Source: Thalassoglobus polymorphus (GTDB taxonomy: Bacteria; Planctomycetota; Planctomycetia; Planctomycetales; Planctomycetaceae). From it: 64,000 nucleotides of DNA. Within the stretch, counting starts at the first letter, position 1; every line of letters starts with the position of its first letter. The DNA lies in the NCBI RefSeq assembly GCF_007744255.1, contig NZ_CP036267.1, positions 3,886,001 to 3,950,000 on the forward strand. The letters run 5' to 3'. The translations under genes and the position numbers were made by a program. Shown one piece after another: positions 46,224 to 56,352 of the stretch. Below the pieces are notes generated by a model. That model saw only the letters and a list, made by a program, of their open reading frames with translations. It made no database searches and had not been told where the DNA came from.

Positions 46224-47548
46224 TGAAGAACACTCCCACCAAAATCAATACCAAAACGCTCCGCACAGGGGCGACACTGACCGAGGTTCTGGTCTCGCTG
46301 TTGATTTTCAGCGTCGGAATCGTCTCTGTCTTCACGTTGTTCCCGGTCTCACTTCTCAGTTCGATCCAAGCGACCAAGCTGACAAATTCAAAAATCCTGG
46401 CAGACAACGTCGTCGACATTGTCCGGACAGCACCTCACATTCTCAGACCACCCGGAGGAGCAGCCACTGATACCTGGACAGGGGAATGGGAATCAAACAA
46501 GGCCTATGCAGTGAACGATCTGGTTTGGCCACGAATTCAATCTGGCCAACTTTTTCCGCAACCGAATCTCGCTTATCGCTGTACTGCTGCCGGAACTTCC
46601 GGTGCGGCAGAACCGAAGTGGTTAACGACTGGTGCTAATGTGAATGATGGTGGAGTCACTTGGCAACGTGTTGCTTTGAGCAATTATGTCATTGACCCGC
46701 TCGGTCGATTCCGAGACGGAACAACGCCCGGCCTTCGAAGAGATACATTCGGGTACGATTCCGGATTTCTTGTTGGGGGATTGGCGCGAACGGATGGTGG
46801 AGGATTCACAGATTATGTTTCTGCTCGCCCGTTTTTTACCCAGCCCGACAGCTGGACAATTGCACTGAATGAGATTCCCTCTGCGATCACTGCCACCTCT
46901 GTCACCTTTCCTGCTTCCGTCCCGCTTGAGAGCGTGAACGCGACAGATCAACGGCTGGTCGTTGTCTCAGCAGATGGAACTCAGTCGGCATCACGTTCAA
47001 TCAACAACATCTCAGGTCAAACGATCTACATTCCGACGGGACAGGACCTTCCATCAAACCTGAACTCTCTAGCAGAGGTCAGCACGGTACGTGTCGAAGT
47101 GTTTGCACCGCGATACAGCTATATCCTGACTGTTCGTCGACCTGACGAATATGTGCAGCCAAAAGTCTCTGCCGTCATTCTCTTCAACCGCTCATTCAGC
47201 TTTGAAGATGAAGAGGTGTTCAAGGCGAATTTCGGAAATTCAGGTTACAACGATGAATCTGAAGTCGATGCGACAGCCATTCCCTTAGCCATGTCTATGA
47301 CAGACAATCAGGTGCTCATCTCATGGGCTGGAAAAAAGCAACCGCTACTACGCGAAGGCAATTACCTTTTCGATGCTCGTGAAGTCATCTGGTATCGAAT
47401 GTCGGTCATCACACTGGACGCGAACAACGAACGTGCACTCATCACGCTGGATCGCGCTGTCGAACAAATCACAGTCAATACCGGAAACTCCAGCGACGTT
47501 GGCCGAGCGATTTTCCTGCCTGGGATTGTTGAGATCTTTGAACTGTAG
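46223..47548 (+). CDS. Prepilin-type protein, GspI/PilV-like
   Basis: A 441-residue protein. The leader TGATLTEVLVSLLIFSVGIVSVFTLF has the cut Gly-Ala and the usual T-E at +4/+5. After the helix come LADNVVDIVRTAPHIL and a globular part with a region FAPRYSYILTVRRPDEYVQP. It overlaps the preceding gene by one base, so the two are translationally coupled. The family is GspI/PilV by position and leader, not by a whole-length match. It is three to four times longer than a typical GspI. Confidence 0.68.
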   Translation: MKNTPTKINTKTLRTGATLTEVLVSLLIFSVGIVSVFTLFPVSLLSSIQATKLTNSKILADNVVDIVRTAPHILRPPGGAATDTWTGEWESNKAYAVNDLVWPRIQSGQLFPQPNLAYRCTAAGTSGAAEPKWLTTGANVNDGGVTWQRVALSNYVIDPLGRFRDGTTPGLRRDTFGYDSGFLVGGLARTDGGGFTDYVSARPFFTQPDSWTIALNEIPSAITATSVTFPASVPLESVNATDQRLVVVSADGTQSASRSINNISGQTIYIPTGQDLPSNLNSLAEVSTVRVEVFAPRYSYILTVRRPDEYVQPKVSAVILFNRSFSFEDEEVFKANFGNSGYNDESEVDATAIPLAMSMTDNQVLISWAGKKQPLLREGNYLFDAREVIWYRMSVITLDANNERALITLDRAVEQITVNTGNSSDVGRAIFLPGIVEIFEL

Positions 47549-47554
47549 AACATT

Positions 47555-49048
47555 ATGAATCAATACCATCACACAACTCGACCAGATTCGAACAAGCAGC
47601 GATCGGGGTTCACCCTGACCGAGATGCTTGTTGCGACGGCGCTTGTTGTTTTGATCATGCTGATGTTCGCGCAGATTTACGGTTCAGCTGTCGGTTCAAT
47701 CACTGAACAACGGGGGCTGGCGAACAACGATCAGAAAGCCCGGTCGGTGGTCACCACTTTACGGAAAGATCTGCAAGCGCTCACCTATCGTCAGCCATCA
47801 TTTCCTTACGGGGACTTGCAAGGCATTGTTCCGATCGAAAACGGGGATCAACCGATTATTGACTCGGTCAATCAGCGGGGATATTTCTTCATCGCTGAAA
47901 ACAACAATACGAACGACACCGATGACATCCTGCAATTCACGATCCAGCTCAAACGTGGGCAGCGTGGTGATCAGGATGACCGTGGACGCTCCAATCGATT
48001 TATTGGCAAAGCGGCCAACCTGGGGATTACAAGCGAAGCTGAAAAAGATGATGGCATTTTCGACAACGATCTAGGAGCCTCCTCAGCTGCTGAGGTCTGC
48101 TACTTCCTTCGCGGTGGAAACTTGTATCGCCGACTTTTGTTACTCAGAGACCCGATCCATTCAGCGATTCGTGAAGATGGCCAACCGACCAACGGAATCG
48201 GTCGCACCCGACGATTCCGGACTGCCGGCAATCCAGACTATACCGCAGCAAATTTCTATACCGATTTCGATTACTCAGCGACCCGGCGTGATGGCGTTTT
48301 GTGGTTCCATTCGGTGGACTCACTTGCGAATGATCGTGGAGTTTCCAACTGGCCGATTGCCTTACCGAAAAATCGATTTGGTTTCCGGGCGAACGGAACC
48401 TCTTTTGAAAACGACAGCAACGGAGTTTACTTCGGTCGCTTCACGCATGCGGAAACGTCTGACCCAAGCTTTGGGTATCCAGGCATTCAACCGACCACAG
48501 CTAACGATCCTTATGAGCGTGGGGACTTGACCGACTCGGACGGCGATTACGTCATCGATCAACTCTCTGGTGGCTCACGTTTCGGAGAGGACATCATCCT
48601 CACACATGTGGAAGCCTTTAACGTGGAAGTCTATGACTACGACACGGATGCTTTCCTCGATCTTCCGTCGAACGATACTTACGACACATTCCATCCCAAC
48701 GCCAGCGGTACCGTTCCCACTGAATATTTTATTGACACGTCTAGCTTGGGGACCTGGACCGCCACGAGCAGTTCGCCTCCCTCAGTTCTCGGAGTACCGG
48801 TGCTGTCTGACCATGCTCCGGTTCGCCGAAGTATGATCTATCGGCGGACCTCAACTGGTGGAACAACGGGCGATATCAAACCAGAGTTCCCGCCGATTCC
48901 CGGAACGATTATTCAAGACGGAACCGTCACTTGGGAATGTATTGACAATCGAAAACCTCTTAAAGCGATACGAATCACACTACGCTTTCGCGATACACGC
49001 AGCGGGCTTGTCCGTCAGCTTTCTGTTATTCACTCATTTGTGGAATAG
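47555..49048 (+). CDS. Prepilin-type protein, GspJ-like
   Basis: A 497-residue protein that starts six bases after the previous gene. RSGFTLTEMLVATALVVLIMLMF gives the prepilin leader and helix, followed by ITEQRGLANNDQKARSVVTTLRKDLQAL and a long globular body with a DSDGDYVID loop. The GspJ pattern of a minor pseudopilin that follows H and I is kept. It probably belongs to the tip of the pseudopilus. No other enzyme motif was seen. Confidence 0.7.
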   Translation: MNQYHHTTRPDSNKQRSGFTLTEMLVATALVVLIMLMFAQIYGSAVGSITEQRGLANNDQKARSVVTTLRKDLQALTYRQPSFPYGDLQGIVPIENGDQPIIDSVNQRGYFFIAENNNTNDTDDILQFTIQLKRGQRGDQDDRGRSNRFIGKAANLGITSEAEKDDGIFDNDLGASSAAEVCYFLRGGNLYRRLLLLRDPIHSAIREDGQPTNGIGRTRRFRTAGNPDYTAANFYTDFDYSATRRDGVLWFHSVDSLANDRGVSNWPIALPKNRFGFRANGTSFENDSNGVYFGRFTHAETSDPSFGYPGIQPTTANDPYERGDLTDSDGDYVIDQLSGGSRFGEDIILTHVEAFNVEVYDYDTDAFLDLPSNDTYDTFHPNASGTVPTEYFIDTSSLGTWTATSSSPPSVLGVPVLSDHAPVRRSMIYRRTSTGGTTGDIKPEFPPIPGTIIQDGTVTWECIDNRKPLKAIRITLRFRDTRSGLVRQLSVIHSFVE

Positions 49049-49140
49049 CAGAGCGACTCGAGTCCATTTTGAACCGTTCGGTTCCTTTCAGAATCTCTCG
49101 GCGTCAAGAACCTTACCGGCAACCCATGAAACGAAGGATT

Positions 49141-49201
49141 TCCTCAGTGTTGAAAAGATCAATGTTGAAGAGATCAATTTCAGGGGCCCGGATCAGTTCT
49201 G
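49141..49201 (-). repeat. Degraded left-module repeat (copy J)
   Basis: On the minus strand it reads AGAACTGATCC, then CCTGAAATTGATCTCTTCAACATTGA-like sequence in the order of the left module. It is in the gap between the GspJ-like and GspK-like genes, which supports starting the latter at 49225. Confidence 0.45.
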
Positions 49202-49224
49202 AAACTTACGAGAGGGAGAAGAAC

Positions 49225-52200
49225 ATGTTGCTCCATAATCATATTTCAAAACAGAATCGAGCTGATCACTCTGCGAAGGCAGCAGTGCTCCCGGCTTCCC
49301 GTCGACATGGGGGCGCGGTGATCATCATGGTCGTCTCGCTGATGACCACGCTCGTGGTGATCGGTCTGTTCTTCTATAGCTGGACCCAACAGGAACTGGT
49401 CTCTTCCCGAACCTTCGCCACGAAGAAGCCATTAGAATTCGACCCGGACCCGGTCTTCGATTTCGGACTCCAACAAGTCCTCGTGAGTACCCCCTCGACC
49501 TACACTAACAGTGCACTGTATGGGAGTCGCTGGTCGCTGGCAGCACATATCATGGGGCCGCTCACCCCAGATGGAGCTCCGCTCAAAGCACATCCGTATT
49601 CCGGAACCGGAATCACGGTCACCTCAACAGGAACGAATTCGTTCGACGTTGATTACAACGGCGATGGAAACCCGACTCATGATCAATCGGATTTTATCGT
49701 GAATTTCAGCCCCCTGTCGAATGGGGGAACAGACCTGTTAGGAACGGTCACTGACTTCGACTTCAACCCAGCTGCGGGTTATACCTACCCCGACATCAAC
49801 AGCTTGTTTCTCTCACTGGACTATGTCGATTCCATCACCGGGGAACGCGTCGTTAAACCGTCGTTTGCTTTACCGGGATATTTTGTTGAATCAGGATTCA
49901 CTTTTGCAAACTGGTACACTGCAGGTTCGGCGAACCGTGTGATGCGTCCGCACCGCAACCTGACCGATCGCTATGTCACAGGGCCTAACGGAGAGAACGC
50001 ACAGAGTGGGGACCAGGACCGCTTGATTGAACCTTTCCCGTTTCCTAATCCAAGATTGGGTGTTTGGGATGGCGTGGCTTCAAGTTATGAACTGGATGTC
50101 GATCTGGATGGCGATGGTCTGAAGGAATCGATTCTTGTCGATCTGGACCACCCGATGGTTGAACTTCCGAATGGTCGTCAGGTCGTGCCGGTCTATTCGT
50201 TCAAAATCACTGATCTCGACGGCTTACTGAATGCCAATGTTCATGGAAACATGTCGGACTTTGTTCGCAGATCACGCGTGTCAGCCGGTGAGGCAGGCAT
50301 TTATGAGCATATCGGCAACAAATCGACCTGGGTTCACACTTCGAATCTGGGGCTGACCCCCTCGGAAGTGAATCCTTTAATCGCCATGTATGCCGACCCG
50401 GGGAGTGCCGACTTTATCGAACAGGATAACACACTCAAAAGCTACATCACATTCCCGCATCGTGGTATGGCGGCTCGTCGATTTGATGGAACGACTGCTG
50501 TCACCCCGCCTGTTGATAGGATTGGCGTAGGCTCATTTAACCACCTCATCACAGCCAATCTGGAATGGGCAATGATTTCCCTCGGTCGTCCGGACTTTAA
50601 CCCCAGCACCCTGGAATATATGGCGCCCAGTGGACCTGATCGCCTGAACGGAGTTGTCCCCGGCCGATACGGGTTGGATGGTGGCCAACTTTTGACTGGC
50701 TTGAATAACGAAGGACCAACACCGCCAATGGGGCGTTTTAACGCTCCCGGAAGTGAACGTGCTGATGATGACCAGGACAGAAATGGTGGAACAACTCCCG
50801 GTGGGGGAGTCCGCTACACGGATCCTTCGATTGGTGTCGATATTCCTCCGTTTGTGCATCCACTCGACTTCGGCGGGACTGGAAATCACATTCCAGATCT
50901 GGGAACCCCGAGCAACGTTGCCTCGATTGTGTATCGAACAACGGGCGTCGGCACAATTGGTGAGAGAATTCTCGAAGCAGGCGGGCTGACCAACAATCCC
51001 ATGCGCTGGCCAAGTTATCCCGCTCAGGGAGCATGGCAAGACCAGGGAAGTGGGAACGCCAACTATCCAACTTATCGCGATGCGATTTCAGTAGGAGCTT
51101 TGCAGAAATTGAGCACAGATATGCTCGTTGATGAAGAGGATGAGCGGGTTGTGGATTCTGCTTTCCCGGATGTCCATGACGCACGTTTTGCACCGTCAGA
51201 AATCGCAGCGATGCACCTTTCGGAGTCTGACTGGTCGGGAACGAAATCGACTTCACGCTTGCGAGCGTTGGCTCCGTTCAACTTTGAATTCAATCGACAG
51301 GCCAGCAAGATCCGTTCTCAGTTCACAACTGAGAGTTGGGACCGCCTGCAGTTTGCCTTTTCGCCTTTCCCTTCCACAACCGAGCGTGCCTGGGAGTTTA
51401 ATGACAACCTGGATGGCGACGACCGATTTCCTCCACAATTTGGAACGATTCAACCCTCTCGTCACGAGAATGGAGCGATTTCAGTACGTGACCCGTTTCG
51501 GCCTGAGATCCGGCGTTTGCTGACAATTCGAAATACCGGCTGGGGGAACCAGAATAGTGCGCTCCCGCAACGCAAACTGCATCTGAACCGGATTCTTTCC
51601 GACGATGTGATCTTCGACGCATCTGCGAACGATGCCTTTGATGACAATTCAAACCCTCAGTATCGTAACCTCGTCCCACACGCCATTGACTTTTATGACA
51701 GTACTGGGACACCGCTCGGAACGGAAACATATCTCAACACGGCTATCCCTCACGACAATGTTACAAGCGGGGCAGGTCTTCCACCCTTTGCAGATATTTC
51801 GACAGATCCATTTGTCCAGGAGTGGTGGGCACGTTATGACCGTCAGCGATTGGCCCGTGATATCTACGTGTTGCTTTATACACTCGCTGGGAATGACGGC
51901 ACTGGCACCAACATCGACCCTGACTTTACCACAAGCCCGGTAAATGTTGCGATTGATCCTGATGTTGCCAGAGAGATGGCCCAGTTTGCAGTCAACTATG
52001 TCGATGCACTGGACCGCGACGATGTGATCACAGAGTTCGTTTACGATCCTGATCTGTCGGATGGTTGGGACAATGCCCCCACTGAGGCTGTCTATGGAAT
52101 TGAATCACAAAAGTTGTCATTCAGCGAAGTCATGCTGATCGAAACTGACGTCATTGCCACCGACTCTGGTCGCACACTGCATGACGATACCGGGGTTGGT

Positions 52201-54006
52201 GGAAATGGTCACCGATTCCTGTACATGGAGCTTCGAAACCTCAGCCCGTTTGACATCAACCTCAACGATGAGTCCTGGCGAATTGCACGAGTCTCAACTG
52301 TTGGGGGAAATGAAGTGGTCGACATGGCTGTGGAGTTTAAGGAAGATGCCGGCGGGACCGCTCGCGTCATTCCAGCTGGCGAAAACTTCTTGCTCGCCTG
52401 TCATGATGGAACTGTCGTGAACGGCTCTGGAGACTCGATTGGAAGTGAGTTCTATGTCAATATCGATGACGATCAGAGTTCGAGCCCATTGCAACTGATC
52501 TATCCCAAATCGAACACGACAGTACAGATCCCGAATAATAATCAAACGCCCGATCCTGTCGTCGACCTCGATTTAACTCCACGAACCGGATTTCCTCACG
52601 AAGACTTCCGCACCTTCGGCGGAAAAGATGCTGCAAGCACTTACACTGGTTCGACGCTGGTCGAGCAAACAGCCAATGGAGACTCTGGCCCGGCGTTCAC
52701 GCTTCTTCTTCAACGTCGCAAAAACTTGCGTGGCCAGGGAGCAGGAGAAAGTGACTGGATCGAAGTGGACCGAATTGCTGTGGTCCCTAATGATTTCCGT
52801 CAATCCGGCAACCGTTTCCTTACGACACACACTGCTCCGATCTCTCCAAATCAATCCCAGCTGCAAGCTGAGTTGAGAGCGCTGCATAGCCAGGAACGAT
52901 TGCACCCATACACCCACGACCGTGATAACCATCCATTTTTTGATGACTCAGGATCTGACGCAAATAACTCAGAACGGAATCACACCCTGCGAACAGCGAC
53001 GCATCCAGATAAGAATCGTGCCAATCAGCGATGGATTGAAGATTTTGGAAATGTGGAGTTCTGGTTCTGGCAACCTCATTTCGATCGCGACTTCTCTTCT
53101 GTGATCGAGCTACTTTCAATTCCGCGTTACGGAAATCGCAACGCAGGGTCAACCAGTGCAGCAGCAGACTTCTCGCGGTTGATCAACGGAGGTGTCATTG
53201 GAAACCTGACCGAAAATACGAATCACGATACACTCGAAGCGTCGCGTGTTGCTCAGGTACGGTTCCTTGCTGCCGATCAGCGTTGGAGTCGTCTGTTAAA
53301 TTTCATCGAGACACCTCCACGAACTCAAGATGTCATCAAAAATGATCTCTACTGGCAACGCCGCACACCTGGTCGTGTCAACCTGAATATGATTCGTCAT
53401 GAGCATGTTCTGGCTGGTTTGATTGACGATACAGTCCATCACGATCCACTTGCGAATCGCCCGACACAAGACTTTATCGAGCCACTTCGCGACTGGATGG
53501 ATGAGTTTCAGGACTCAAGGGATATCCGGCGTGCAGGTGGAATACCGACTGGAACATCGCTGCCTGGCTCACACCAGGCGAGACCATTTCGACCATTAGG
53601 TTACGTGCACCCCGGAAGTCCTAACCAGAGTCGTCAACACACGATCCTGCGAAGGAATGTCAACAACAACCCGCCTGACCTGAACTCACTCGGTATTTTT
53701 GAAGCTCGTCCGACCACCGATGTGGGAACCAATACGATTGACTACCACACCCGACAGCGGATTCTTGCCAAGGTCGCGAATAACAGTACGACCCGTTCGC
53801 ATGTTTTCGCGATGTGGGTCGGTATCGACTTGCACGAAGCCCACATTAACGGTGGAAACGTCAAACTTGGCGATGTCGCGGGCGATCTGCCACGTTATCG
53901 GATGTTTTGTGTGGTCGATATGTCTCGGCTTGAGGAGGCGTATGACCCGAATCGAGGGACGTTCGATTTCCGGAAGTTCATTATTCACCGTCAACTGTTG
54001 CCGTAA
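49225..54006 (+). CDS. Giant GspK-like general secretion protein
   Basis: A 1593-residue protein; the ATG at 49225 has GAGGGAGAAG just upstream, and the longer frame from 49069 reads through a repeat. The N-terminus is RRHGGAVIIMVVSLMTTLVVIGLFFYSW, a pilin-like helix without the +5 Glu, as in GspK. The rest is an extracytoplasmic domain with several calcium-type loops (DYNGDGNPTHD, DVDLDGDGLKES), PVYSFKITDLDGLLNANVHG, and late a GspK-like segment with RVNLNMIRHEHVL. Normal GspK is about 300-340 residues, so this is almost five times longer. It closes the pseudopilin set and may cap the pseudopilus or bind substrates. Confidence 0.65.
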   Translation: MLLHNHISKQNRADHSAKAAVLPASRRHGGAVIIMVVSLMTTLVVIGLFFYSWTQQELVSSRTFATKKPLEFDPDPVFDFGLQQVLVSTPSTYTNSALYGSRWSLAAHIMGPLTPDGAPLKAHPYSGTGITVTSTGTNSFDVDYNGDGNPTHDQSDFIVNFSPLSNGGTDLLGTVTDFDFNPAAGYTYPDINSLFLSLDYVDSITGERVVKPSFALPGYFVESGFTFANWYTAGSANRVMRPHRNLTDRYVTGPNGENAQSGDQDRLIEPFPFPNPRLGVWDGVASSYELDVDLDGDGLKESILVDLDHPMVELPNGRQVVPVYSFKITDLDGLLNANVHGNMSDFVRRSRVSAGEAGIYEHIGNKSTWVHTSNLGLTPSEVNPLIAMYADPGSADFIEQDNTLKSYITFPHRGMAARRFDGTTAVTPPVDRIGVGSFNHLITANLEWAMISLGRPDFNPSTLEYMAPSGPDRLNGVVPGRYGLDGGQLLTGLNNEGPTPPMGRFNAPGSERADDDQDRNGGTTPGGGVRYTDPSIGVDIPPFVHPLDFGGTGNHIPDLGTPSNVASIVYRTTGVGTIGERILEAGGLTNNPMRWPSYPAQGAWQDQGSGNANYPTYRDAISVGALQKLSTDMLVDEEDERVVDSAFPDVHDARFAPSEIAAMHLSESDWSGTKSTSRLRALAPFNFEFNRQASKIRSQFTTESWDRLQFAFSPFPSTTERAWEFNDNLDGDDRFPPQFGTIQPSRHENGAISVRDPFRPEIRRLLTIRNTGWGNQNSALPQRKLHLNRILSDDVIFDASANDAFDDNSNPQYRNLVPHAIDFYDSTGTPLGTETYLNTAIPHDNVTSGAGLPPFADISTDPFVQEWWARYDRQRLARDIYVLLYTLAGNDGTGTNIDPDFTTSPVNVAIDPDVAREMAQFAVNYVDALDRDDVITEFVYDPDLSDGWDNAPTEAVYGIESQKLSFSEVMLIETDVIATDSGRTLHDDTGVGGNGHRFLYMELRNLSPFDINLNDESWRIARVSTVGGNEVVDMAVEFKEDAGGTARVIPAGENFLLACHDGTVVNGSGDSIGSEFYVNIDDDQSSSPLQLIYPKSNTTVQIPNNNQTPDPVVDLDLTPRTGFPHEDFRTFGGKDAASTYTGSTLVEQTANGDSGPAFTLLLQRRKNLRGQGAGESDWIEVDRIAVVPNDFRQSGNRFLTTHTAPISPNQSQLQAELRALHSQERLHPYTHDRDNHPFFDDSGSDANNSERNHTLRTATHPDKNRANQRWIEDFGNVEFWFWQPHFDRDFSSVIELLSIPRYGNRNAGSTSAAADFSRLINGGVIGNLTENTNHDTLEASRVAQVRFLAADQRWSRLLNFIETPPRTQDVIKNDLYWQRRTPGRVNLNMIRHEHVLAGLIDDTVHHDPLANRPTQDFIEPLRDWMDEFQDSRDIRRAGGIPTGTSLPGSHQARPFRPLGYVHPGSPNQSRQHTILRRNVNNNPPDLNSLGIFEARPTTDVGTNTIDYHTRQRILAKVANNSTTRSHVFAMWVGIDLHEAHINGGNVKLGDVAGDLPRYRMFCVVDMSRLEEAYDPNRGTFDFRKFIIHRQLLP

Positions 54007-54642
54007 CAGTGTATGAAATGCCTTTTCATGAGTCCCCAGACGTGGGAACGGCGACTGATGGTAACATAGGAACAGGCTTTGAAAATTCCAAAAAAATTGA
54101 AAAGCCTGTTGAGAAACGTACTTTGTACACGTTTCTAGTAACTAGGCCAGAAAGTGATGGACGTTGTGAGTTCCGACGACATTCAGACTTACGCCCAGCA
54201 ATATGGTGACGAATGACGTACTTTCTGTTGACTGGCCTGAAAGTTGCATGGCTAAAGAATATCTTTTGTTGTGCGTAAGCGTTAATTTCCTCAGAAGGTG
54301 ATGAACACAACGAGTTCTTGTTGTTTTTTCACTTTCGATCGAGAGTTGTAGATGTCATAATGCAAGGCCTAACAAGCAGAAGCGGCGAAACGTTGTTTCA
54401 TTTCGCATGAGTGCCATCCCAACAGAGACTCAAGCTGGTTTGAAATGCAGCATGAGCCAAAACAGTTTGAGTCAGGTTTTGCCTCTCTCAAAATATTTTC
54501 AAGTAACTTGGTAAACTAACTTCAATTATTCATCTCGTCGTATTCGTTGTTCCTTCTCACCCTCGCCAGCGACCACGACATTTCCTCTCGACGCTGCATT
54601 CCTCTAACGGATGTGTCGAGCCTGAACATCTGGAGATTTAAA
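54007..54642. other. Intergenic gap with structured region
   Basis: A gap of about 640 bases. A perfect 10-bp inverted repeat AACAGGCTTT and AAAGCCTGTT (54071-54110) opens it, then a palindrome GAAACGTAC/GTACACGTTTC (54113-54135), and then two copies of a GGCC(A/T)GAAAGT motif (about 54148 and 54235). The last part before the DUF1559 gene is AT-rich and likely its promoter. No gene is seen. Confidence 0.45.
54071..54110. promoter_or_regulatory. Long-loop inverted repeat after GspK-like gene
   Basis: A perfect 10-bp stem with a 20-base A-rich loop starts about 65 bases after the GspK-like stop. It lacks a T tract, so it is not a standard terminator; mRNA end protection or protein binding are possible. 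Confidence 0.35.
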
Positions 54643-55830
54643 ATGAGAATTCGTTTCACCCCTGTCCAAGGGAAGTCCCGAGATTCGCGACGACGCAGCG
54701 GATTTACGCTGATCGAATTGCTCGTCGTAATCTCGATCATTGCCACCTTGGCCGCCCTGATTCTTCCAGGTGTCCAACAAGCCCGTGCCACTGCCCGTCG
54801 TACGCAGTGTCTCAACAACATGCGAAACGTCGGTATTGCAATGCAAAGCTACGCCACCGACAACCGTGGAAAACTTCCTCCACTCGCAGGTGGATTAGCA
54901 ATTCAAGAAGACGCTGTAGCTGATGGGGATTGGGGACCAGCTTCCTGGGCCGTCCATCTCCTTCCGAACCTCGAACAACGTGCTCTTTACGACCGACTGC
55001 TGGACCGCTCACTTCGTCCTTCCGGAAACGGACGACACACATTGATGTCAACAAATATCGATGTCTACGTTTGTCCAGACGACCCGAACGATGGGGCCAA
55101 TGGCGCCATGTCATACGTGGTCAATGCTGGATACGCGACCTCTTCGGACTGGGCTGCCAACAGCATCGGTCATCAGGTTCACAGTCTCGTTTGGCCTGCA
55201 ATTGGCGGAGCAGCGGATTCTCCACAGAATGTGAATGTGACAGCTGCAACTGGTGCTTTCTTCTATACACGGTTCGACTTTAATGGTTCTCCATTCGGGG
55301 CTGCTCCAGCTGGGTTTGAAAACACGATTGACAAAATTTCTGCCGGGGATGGTTTGAGCCAAACGATTTTCTTGAGCGAAAACCTTGACACTCCTGACTA
55401 CGACCCAACTGTGACCAATACATTCGGAGCTTACACGTTTGGACTTGGAAACGGTGGGTTTGCGGGATACCGACTCGGTGCTGCCGGATTTGCAGTTCGC
55501 ATGGCAGAAGCGAGTGGACAGCCTGATTCGTTTACAACACCTGGCGGTTTTGGAGACTCATCTTCTCCACCAGCACCGGCGACTGCATTGATCGCAAATT
55601 CAGGAACTCCACTCCTTGAATCAAGCAAAATTAACTATCAAGTCGGCTTGGGCACACCGGGTGCAAGCCCACGTCCAAGTTCGCTTCACCCAGGTGTTGT
55701 GAATGTGATCTTCGGAGACGGAAGTGGACGAAACCTTTCACAGAACATTGATGGCACAGTCTACATTCGTTTGGTCTCCTCCAACGGAAACCGATACGGT
55801 CAGGCAATTCTGAGCAACAACGATTACTAA
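54643..55830 (+). CDS. DUF1559 pseudopilin-like protein
   Basis: A 395-residue protein; GGAG lies seven bases before the ATG at 54643, and an upstream ATG (54547) would bury the leader. The prepilin leader [22 protein letters not shown] and the DUF1559 domain (RTQCLNNMRNVGIAMQSY) are clear. The C-terminus has the H-x9-DG motif (HPGVVNVIFGDG). A TNTFGAYTFGLGNGG segment and Ala/Pro-rich loops lie between. It follows the pseudopilin cluster on the same strand, separated by the structured gap, and may be a substrate of that system. Confidence 0.85.
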   Translation: MRIRFTPVQGKSRDSRRRSGFTLIELLVVISIIATLAALILPGVQQARATARRTQCLNNMRNVGIAMQSYATDNRGKLPPLAGGLAIQEDAVADGDWGPASWAVHLLPNLEQRALYDRLLDRSLRPSGNGRHTLMSTNIDVYVCPDDPNDGANGAMSYVVNAGYATSSDWAANSIGHQVHSLVWPAIGGAADSPQNVNVTAATGAFFYTRFDFNGSPFGAAPAGFENTIDKISAGDGLSQTIFLSENLDTPDYDPTVTNTFGAYTFGLGNGGFAGYRLGAAGFAVRMAEASGQPDSFTTPGGFGDSSSPPAPATALIANSGTPLLESSKINYQVGLGTPGASPRPSSLHPGVVNVIFGDGSGRNLSQNIDGTVYIRLVSSNGNRYGQAILSNNDY

Positions 55831-55848
55831 GAATTTTCAATCCATGTG

Positions 55849-55895
55849 GTGCTCGCCACAAGACAGGATGTGAAGAGCCTCTTTCGAATTGATGG
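55849..55895 (+). repeat. Short right-module repeat trace (copy M)
   Basis: GGTGCTCGCCACAAGACAGG, then GAGCCTCTTTCGAATTGATG, which resembles the last part of the right module (TGTTCGCCACAAGG, CACCAATTCGATAGATG). It is partial. Confidence 0.35.
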
Positions 55896-56104
55896 ACGCA
55901 CTTGCATCTCGTGGAATGAGCGAGTCATCACATGAAAAGCACTCTCTACGGAGACTGGAATCACGAAAGTGCTCTCAGGTCAGCGTAGAGCAAACACAGG
56001 ACGGCTCACAAAACCCCGGAAACCTCCGGTCGTCCAACTTGCACGACGTTTTTGATTTGAGCCCTTGTGAGTGCGAATAAGGTTGAATAAAGCTTAAAAC
56101 CCTA

Positions 56105-56137
56105 AGCAGCGGCTCGTTTGAGTCGCTGCTTTTTTTC
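56105..56137 (+). terminator. Intrinsic terminator
   Basis: Stem AGCAGCGGCT and AGTCGCTGCT (one G-U pair), six-base loop, followed by eight T. It is about 275 bases after the DUF1559 stop and before the PIN/TRAM gene. Confidence 0.8.
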
Positions 56138-56352
56138 TGTCTGAAGGTTGTGCTGTAGAATTTCTGTGCAGGCAAACGTAAGATGCGCCAAGACTTTGCG
56201 CCGCTTGGTTGCCGACCGATGCCATGGACAGGACGTTGAACTCATCTTCATGAGGTCAAATGGCCCCCCGTGCACATTGGCCTTCACGATCGCGTTCAAC
56301 AGACTTGTCGGGCAACCTTCACCAAGCCTTCAGAAATAGATAACCCACCAAC

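Larger units (their letters stand above)
55831..56352. other. Intergenic gap with terminator and repeat trace
   Basis: It contains a short right-module trace (55849-55895) directly after the DUF1559 stop region, a hairpin terminator at 56105-56137, and about 215 bases before the PIN/TRAM gene with no clear signal. Confidence 0.5.
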
